From [Scytonema hofmanni] UTEX 2349 (GTDB lineage: Bacteria > Cyanobacteriota > Cyanobacteriia > Cyanobacteriales > Nostocaceae): 37,742 nt of DNA. Of this stretch, positions 33,847 through 37,742 are shown piece after piece. The translations under genes were made by a program, and so were the position numbers. Numbering within the stretch: the stretch's first letter is position 1; each line of letters begins with the position of its first letter. The DNA lies in contig NZ_KK073768.1 in assembly GCF_000582685.1 (NCBI RefSeq), forward strand, positions 2,265,429-2,303,170, written 5' to 3'. Under the pieces are notes generated by a model. It worked only from the letters and a program-made list of their open reading frames with translations, searched no databases and was not told where the DNA came from.

Positions 33847-34437
33847 ATGACACATTCTACTGATATTGCCACTTTAGCTCGCTGGATGGCGGCTGATTTT
33901 AGTAATCAAGAACAAGCTTTTGAAAATCCGCCTTTTTTTGCTCATATTCGCGTATGTATGCGTCCCTTGCCGTTAGAAGTCTTATCAGGGGTAGGTTTGT
34001 TTGTGGAGCAAGCTTATGATTATATGCTCAATGACCCCTATCGCTTGCGGGTATTGAAGTTGCTGAATGCAGGCTCACACATCGAAATCGAAAATTATAC
34101 TGTTAAGGAAGAACAAAAGTTTTACGGTGCCTCCCGTAACCTGCAACTTCTGCAACAGTTAACCGTCAACGATTTAGAAAAATTACCAGGCTGCAATATG
34201 ATTGTTGAGTGGACTGGTAACAGCTTCAAAGGCAAAGTTGAATCAGGTAAAGGTTGCATGGTCTTTCGCAACAACAAAAACACCTATCTTGATAGTGAAT
34301 TTGAAATCGACACCGAGAAATTTATTAGTCTTGACCGAGGACGAGACCCAGAAACCGATGAGCATATTTGGGGATCTGTTGCCGGAGCATTTCACTTTGT
34401 CCGTTGGGGCAGTTTTGCGGATGAGGTGAAAGTATAA
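33847..34437 (+). CDS. cpcT: CpcT-type phycobiliprotein lyase
   Basis: A 196-aa lyase of the CpcT/CpeT family, a beta-barrel protein that attaches phycocyanobilin to Cys155 of the beta subunit of phycocyanin and phycoerythrocyanin. Family marks are ARWMAADFSNQEQA, PFFAHIRVCMRPLP, FVEQAYDY, PYRLRVLKL, and near the C-terminus SEFEIDTEKFISLDRGRDPETDEHIWGS. In Anabaena the CpcT gene is also close to hglT, so this is conserved synteny and not an insertion. It acts in the cytoplasm or on the thylakoid surface. Antisense frames over it are not genes. Confidence 0.92.
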   Translation: MTHSTDIATLARWMAADFSNQEQAFENPPFFAHIRVCMRPLPLEVLSGVGLFVEQAYDYMLNDPYRLRVLKLLNAGSHIEIENYTVKEEQKFYGASRNLQLLQQLTVNDLEKLPGCNMIVEWTGNSFKGKVESGKGCMVFRNNKNTYLDSEFEIDTEKFISLDRGRDPETDEHIWGSVAGAFHFVRWGSFADEVKV

Positions 34438-34677
34438 AAAGTTATGAGTTATGAGTGAAAAATTGCGCTCTTTCCAGTTTGAAACTAGCAACTGTTAACT
34501 CTTAACGTTGTATGCACTTGAATTACAGAAGGTCTTGACATTCCCAGCACTCTTTGTAACTGTGATTCTTGGGTAGAGTCCACAAACTTTCACTCTTTGC
34601 TGACAAAAAGTCAGAGCGATCGCCTTAATTGGAGTAGCGACTACTATTCTGGTGTCAAATCCTCTTTGCTGCTCCTG
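34438..34677. other. Gap between cpcT and the tRNA promoter
   Basis: GTTATGA heptamers follow the cpcT stop (about 34440-34457). A minus-strand open stretch at about 34530-34625 (SESLWTLPKNHSYKECWECQ) looks protein-like, but I do not recognise it and it has no start. Otherwise nothing seen. Confidence 0.4.
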
Positions 34678-34706
34678 TTGTAATCGATGTAGAATTGCAT
34701 TATAAT
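34678..34706 (+). promoter_or_regulatory. Promoter of tRNA-Cys
   Basis: TTGTAA (34678-34683), 17 bases, perfect TATAAT (34701-34706), about 80 bases before the tRNA. Spacing and -10 match the sigma-70 (SigA) consensus. Confidence 0.5.
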
Positions 34707-34786
34707 AGTTAAGTACTCATTTCGCATGGCTACTCAACTGCTATTGAAAAAAGCAAAGAAAGTAGACAAGCAGTAAACATAAATGC

Positions 34787-34858
<72 letters not shown>

Positions 34859-34859
34859 T

Positions 34860-34876
34860 AAGGCTCCTAGCCTTTT
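34860..34876 (+). terminator. Short terminator-like hairpin after tRNA-Cys
   Basis: AAGGCT-CCT-AGCCTT followed by two more T bases, directly behind the tRNA. The stem is short and the T run is weak. Confidence 0.4.
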
Positions 34877-35002
34877 AGAACTTCTAAAAACAGCTTAACA
34901 GGGATAACTGATAGCCAAACTGATAGCCAAGGCAGTTAACTAGTGATCATAGCCCCCGAAAGTCCCAGACTCCCCTCAACCGCAGAACCCTACAACTAGT
35001 CA

Positions 35003-35085
35003 ACTGAAGGATTACCGATTAACTCTTATTATCTCTAGTTAGCTCCGATTATCTCCCATTTAACCCCACAACAAGGCTATTGAGG
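35003..35085. repeat. Ten-bp repeat array, copy 1
   Basis: Five head-to-tail 10-mers: CGATTAACTC, TTATTATCTC, TAGTTAGCTC, CGATTATCTC, CCATTTAACC (35016-35065), preceded by ACTGAAGGATTAC and followed by CCACAACAAGG. The order, phase and flanks match copy 2 at 36556-36637. One helical turn per unit suggests protein binding on one DNA face. Confidence 0.8.
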
Positions 35086-35100
35086 ATTGTCGGGGTTATT

Positions 35101-35150
35101 GTCTTAGTATCTTTAGAACTTTCCTTAAAAGAGATAAGAGTTACTAAGAC
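35101..35150. repeat. GTCTTAGTA inverted repeat
   Basis: GTCTTAGTA (35101-35109) and TACTAAGAC (35142-35150) are exactly complementary. A further GTCTTAGTAT is found at 35191-35200. No gene overlaps. Confidence 0.6.
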
Positions 35151-35244
35151 AAATGTTACCCCCCCAGTGCGCTTATGGTTTCCTATTAGAGTCTTAGTAT
35201 TCTCATTAGTCTGACAGAAGAGATTTCAGATTTCCAAGGGTACT

Positions 35245-35382
35245 ATGAAGACTGCTAGTAAACCCGTCATGGCTAAGTTTTGTGCAGATGGTTGGCATAC
35301 CTGGTCTCCCAAGCTTGATGACTGGCAGACCCCTCTTGAAACATTAGTTGAGGACAGAAAGATATCCAGAGGTCAAGCGTAG
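35245..35382 (+). CDS. Small ORF, 45 aa, ending ISRGQA
   Basis: A 45-codon frame with Trp-rich middle (DGWHTWSPKLDDWQTPLETL) that ends ...EDRKISRGQA. The last residues resemble LTRGQA in the frame at 37066-37287, at protein and DNA level (AGAGGTCAAGC). I do not recognise a family. It may be a truncated copy of the same gene or a real small protein of the repeat-rich tract. No clear ribosome binding site. Confidence 0.3.
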   Translation: MKTASKPVMAKFCADGWHTWSPKLDDWQTPLETLVEDRKISRGQA

Positions 35383-35408
35383 GGAACTAAAAACCAAATA
35401 ACTAGCCA

Positions 35409-35734
35409 AAGGTTACATCGGTTTAGACTGGTGTAACCTTTATAATGCTTATGCAGTAAGGCTTCTAGCTATGGTTACTTAAAAGGTTACATCGGGTTAC
35501 ATTATTTTTAGGAAAATGTAACCGCTAGGATACCTAGAGGGTATAGCTTTCAGCCTTTAGGTTACATAGTTACATCATTTTCCTTGAAGAGATAACACCC
35601 AGACTACTACATACAAGCTTAGGACTTTTTAGATGTAACTATGTAACCTAGAGCCTAGACCTTAAGCTAAATAAGGGTTACAGCGGTTACATGGGGATGT
35701 AACCTGATGTAACCCTAGATGCAACTTATGTAAC
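35409..35734. repeat. GTTACAT/ATGTAAC inverted-repeat array
   Basis: Twelve exact GTTACAT or ATGTAAC heptamers in 326 bases, plus four near-copies, largely as inverted pairs: AAGGTTACA/TGTAACCTT (35409-35440), GGTTACATT/AATGTAACC (35495-35523), the 19-mer TAGGTTACATAGTTACATC (35558-35576) facing its exact complement at 35632-35650, and GGTTACAT-GGGG-ATGTAACC (35685-35704). Chance expectation is well below one heptamer. No gene is encoded here. Confidence 0.95.
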
Positions 35735-35781
35735 TGGACTACCACAGCGGTATTAGCCAAGTCTTAGTTTACAAATCAGCA

Positions 35782-36294
35782 TTACCTTACACAGATATTC
35801 GCAGAGCCTATTGCTTTGGTAGTCAAGCTATCATCCACTACAGCCACATAACTAGCGCCATCAAGTCTCCTAGCAAATACTTCCTTCACCTCTGGTTCCA
35901 TCTGCTGCATTAGGTCATTACCTAGTAGATTTAGGAAATCCGATTTAGTTAACCAAATGCCCATACCTCTGTTTTGATACCTATCGACCAACTGATCACT
36001 ATCTGTAAACATTAAGTATGTCCCACCGGAGCCATGTTTGAACCAGAACACATTAGCGCCCAATAACACACCAGCATAATAAACCTTACATTTAGACCTA
36101 TCAAATGGTTCAGTATTTACATCAGATGATGAATCACTTAATGGGTTTTGGCTTTGAGTTTGTTCCTGTATCCTGTGCTGCTCTGTTTTAGGTGAGCTTA
36201 TCATACTTACTAAGCATATTAAAAGCCATAACCCACCGCCGATAGCTAATCTCTTAGGGTACTTCTGAATAAGGTTTAGGTATTTATCTAGCAT
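35782..36294 (-). CDS. Membrane-anchored protein of unknown function
   Basis: A 170-aa protein: a short Lys/Arg-bearing start (1-16), one transmembrane helix (LAIGGGLWLLICLVSMIS, about 17-34), a Gln/Ser-rich spacer (about 35-62), and a folded domain with CKVYYAGVLLGANVFWFKHG and DRYQNRGMGIWLTKSDFL. By the positive-inside rule the domain should be periplasmic. Two Cys residues (CKVYY and the near-terminal ICVR) could form a disulfide. I do not recognise a family. It is the only convincing gene between tRNA-Cys and the IS630 transposase, and its 3' end adjoins the GTTACAT array, which suggests that both belong to one integrated unit. Confidence 0.65.
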   Translation of the reverse strand: MLDKYLNLIQKYPKRLAIGGGLWLLICLVSMISSPKTEQHRIQEQTQSQNPLSDSSSDVNTEPFDRSKCKVYYAGVLLGANVFWFKHGSGGTYLMFTDSDQLVDRYQNRGMGIWLTKSDFLNLLGNDLMQQMEPEVKEVFARRLDGASYVAVVDDSLTTKAIGSANICVR

Positions 36295-36462
36295 TAAACT
36301 TACTAGTATCCGATATTACTTATCTAATCTATTCGGGAAAATAACCAAGGTCAATGGACAGGGGCTAACCTTTGATGTAGCAGTGCTGATATCACCAGTG
36401 GGACTATATATACTTGATCACCCTCGGTTGCGGTTGGTTTACAAGGTTGGCTCTAAAGGATA

Positions 36463-36490
36463 ACCCGGTAAGTATTTATACTCACCGGGT
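36463..36490. terminator. Strong stem-loop, possible terminator or operator
   Basis: ACCCGGTAAGTAT and ATACTCACCGGGT form a 13-bp stem (one mismatch) with a two-base loop. No long T run follows on either strand. It lies 168 bases before the membrane-protein gene, so it could be a control element and not a terminator. Confidence 0.5.
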
Positions 36491-36555
36491 ATTCTTATGG
36501 GTTAGCATAACTCTGAAGTGGTCTTGAGTAGCGAACTAGGGGAGCCGATTAGTGA

Positions 36556-36637
36556 ACTGAAGAATCCCCGGTTATCTCTGATTATCTCTGATTAGCGCCT
36601 ATTAACTCTGATTTAACCCCGCCAAGGTATATTAAGG
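36556..36637. repeat. Ten-bp repeat array, copy 2
   Basis: Five 10-mers: CGGTTATCTC, TGATTATCTC, TGATTAGCGC, CTATTAACTC, TGATTTAACC (36569-36618), preceded by ACTGAAGAATCCC and followed by CCGCCAAGG. Same direction as copy 1, 1.55 kb away. Confidence 0.8.
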
Positions 36638-36894
36638 AAGTGTAGGTATCCTTAGTTAACCCCTCGGCATTCCCACTACTCAAGCGACAAAGCAATATCA
36701 ACATTACTTGCTAACTTAAGATTTTCCCAAACGCACCCGAAAAGCTTACAAGCCTTTGCTGGTAAAGATTTCAGATTTTCCCTACCTCCAACTACCCTAA
36801 ATATCTTCCATACTCCTCTTATCAAAGATTTACCAGAGACTAAGAGATATTAAAGTCTTAAATACCAGAGAATCTGGTGTTATGGAAGTCAAGC

Positions 36895-37028
36895 GATCAC
36901 ACTTCAGGAACCTTATAATCGCTGAAAAACCTTACTGGGTAAGGACTTATTGATCACACTTCACCACTCAAGTTGGCTCCACTCCTCGGCAGTCTTCATG
37001 CTGCAACCAAACTTCCTTACTGGGTAAG
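36895..37028. repeat. Two-part direct repeat (GATCACACTTCA ... CCTTACTGGGTAAG)
   Basis: GATCACACTTCA at 36895-36906 and 36952-36963; CCTTACTGGGTAAG at 36930-36943 and 37015-37028. The second motif is itself a small hairpin (CTTAC/GTAAG). The order is kept in both units. Confidence 0.75.
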
Positions 37029-37065
37029 CTTTTCAAGGCTTTATGGGGTGTTTGTGCTGTGCTGA

Positions 37066-37287
37066 CAGAAGGCTATTAAACTCTGGATTAAGCAAGGTGT
37101 TTTGACTAGAGGTCAAGCTATAGTTTACTTTGATAAATACCTAGAGGTCTTTGGTAGAGATAAAGTAGAAGTAGAGTACCTCCGCATTGCTACAACCTTG
37201 TTAAGCCATCCCTATTATGGAGCCGAAGCTACAACTAAGTACAGCTTTGCACAAGTTCGTAGCGAATTGACAAGAGAAATTTGTTGA
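37066..37287 (+). CDS. Small ORF of unknown function (start uncertain)
   Basis: The frame is open from 37066; the only ordinary start is TTG at 37102, giving 61 aa. Translation from 37066 reads QKAIKLWIKQGVLTRGQAIV, then YFDKYLEVFGRDKVEVEYLRI, and looks protein-like (amphipathic, balanced composition). It may be the C-terminal part of a broken gene, as no ATG is found. The LTRGQA segment is shared with the small ORF ending at 35382. No family recognised. Confidence 0.35.
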   Translation, partial: QKAIKLWIKQGVLTRGQAIVYFDKYLEVFGRDKVEVEYLRIATTLLSHPYYGAEATTKYSFAQVRSELTREIC

Positions 37288-37330
37288 GTGTAGGGTAAGC
37301 ATAATAAACATCTCTCAACCATTCAGTATT

Positions 37331-37742
37331 ATGATTGGTCGGCAAAAAACTTATAGGGTGCAATTAACGGAAGAAGAAAAAAAGCTGTTGCAACAACAAG
37401 CACTTGCGCGTAAAACAGGACAAAGCAAAGCTAGACGAGCAAAAATCATCATAAAAGTTCAGGAAAATCCAGATTGGACGGATGCTGAAATTGCTGGAGA
37501 TATAGGGTGTTCATCTGGTCTGGTACGTAAGTGGCGCAAACGCTGGTGTCAAACTCGTAGCTTGGAAGAAGCCCCACGTTCTGGTCGTCCTTGTTTGTTT
37601 CAAGCGATTGTAAAAGCACAAGTCACAGCGATCGCTTGCAGCAAACCAACAGATTTTGATATACCGTTGGCGAGGTGGAGTTGTAGCGATATTGCGGCAC
37701 ATCTAGTCACACTGGGTATTGTAGTTTCCATCGCAACATCAA
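37331..37742 (+). CDS. IS630-family transposase, 3' end outside window
   Basis: Open from ATG 37331 to the right edge (137 codons). The N-terminus has two helix-turn-helix units typical of IS630/Tc1-mariner transposases: TDAEIAGDIGCSSGLVRKWRKRW at about 53-75, then the linker RSGRPCLF and LARWSCSDIAAHLVTLGIVVS at about 113-133. The catalytic DDE domain would follow outside the window. The left end of the insertion should lie between 37288 and 37330, but I cannot fix a terminal repeat. IS630 elements duplicate TA and could mobilise TA-flanked MITEs such as that at 30489-30780. Confidence 0.85.
   Translation, partial: MIGRQKTYRVQLTEEEKKLLQQQALARKTGQSKARRAKIIIKVQENPDWTDAEIAGDIGCSSGLVRKWRKRWCQTRSLEEAPRSGRPCLFQAIVKAQVTAIACSKPTDFDIPLARWSCSDIAAHLVTLGIVVSIATS

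Larger units (their letters stand above)
36295..37065. other. Non-coding repeat tract
   Basis: About 770 bases without a credible gene. It contains the CCCGGT hairpin, the second 10-bp array, an AGATTTCAGATTTTCC segment (36766-36781) shared with 35221-35235, and a repeated pair of motifs at 36895-37028. Confidence 0.65.

Noticed and set aside
35409..35734. CRISPR array reading of the GTTACAT cluster
   Set aside because: Motifs are 7-19 bases, in both orientations and at irregular spacing.

Overview
The window comes from a filamentous, heterocyst-forming cyanobacterium (order Nostocales). The evidence is a near-complete heterocyst glycolipid (hgl) polyketide locus, the phosphopantetheinyl transferase HetI, the glycosyltransferase HglT, the exporter proteins HgdB/HgdC with the epimerase HgdA, a CpcT phycobiliprotein lyase, an RpaA-type response regulator, many GCGATCGC (HIP1) octamers and abundant short heptanucleotide tandem repeats (STRRs). 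Gene content resembles the known Anabaena PCC 7120 hgl island but differs from it: hetN is not found between hglB and hetI. The species cannot be named from this sequence.

Layout. 1-1446: 3' part of a KAS III gene (fabH), a repeat-rich gap, a dead fragment of a large surface protein, and a doubtful small ORF. 1504-4217: rpaA (minus), then an alpha/beta hydrolase and hetI (plus). 4337-4830: a VapB-type antitoxin gene and a truncated vapC. 4853-21752 (minus, transcribed right to left): hglE, hglG, hglD, hglC, hglA, hglB and an HgdA paralogue. 21753-23143: a 1.4 kb AT-rich divergent control region. 23144-32245 (plus): hgdB, hgdC, hgdA, a GT2 glycosyltransferase, a DUF2141 secreted protein, a membrane GT2, a graveyard of partial gene copies, and hglT. 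32423-34437: TPR lipid-locus neighbour (minus) and cpcT (plus). 34787-34858: tRNA-Cys. 34859-37290: a gene-poor tract full of ordered short repeats with one membrane protein gene. 37331-end: the start of an IS630-family transposase.

How the genes work together (family knowledge plus inference). HetI would arm the two ACPs of HglE and the ACP of HglB. HglE (KS-AT-ACP-ACP plus half a KR), HglG (other half of the KR plus DH), HglD/HglC (KS with a chain-length-factor-like partner and an AT) and HglA (PfaD-type enoyl reductase) resemble a PUFA-synthase assembly line building a long, reduced, hydroxylated chain. HglB would release it reductively as a fatty alcohol. HglT adds the sugar. HgdB/HgdC, with an ATPase encoded elsewhere, and HgdA take part in export or composition of the glycolipid layer.

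The most unusual points are: (a) the ketoreductase split between two proteins exactly at an inverted STRR array; (b) replacement of hetN by an HgdA paralogue beside a decayed vapBC; (c) decayed partial copies of hglT and the membrane GT2, one ending at a MITE-like element; (d) the tract after tRNA-Cys, with about 12 GTTACAT/ATGTAAC motifs arranged as nested inverted repeats, flanked by two copies of a five-unit 10-bp repeat array. I regard (d) as the best candidate for something undescribed.
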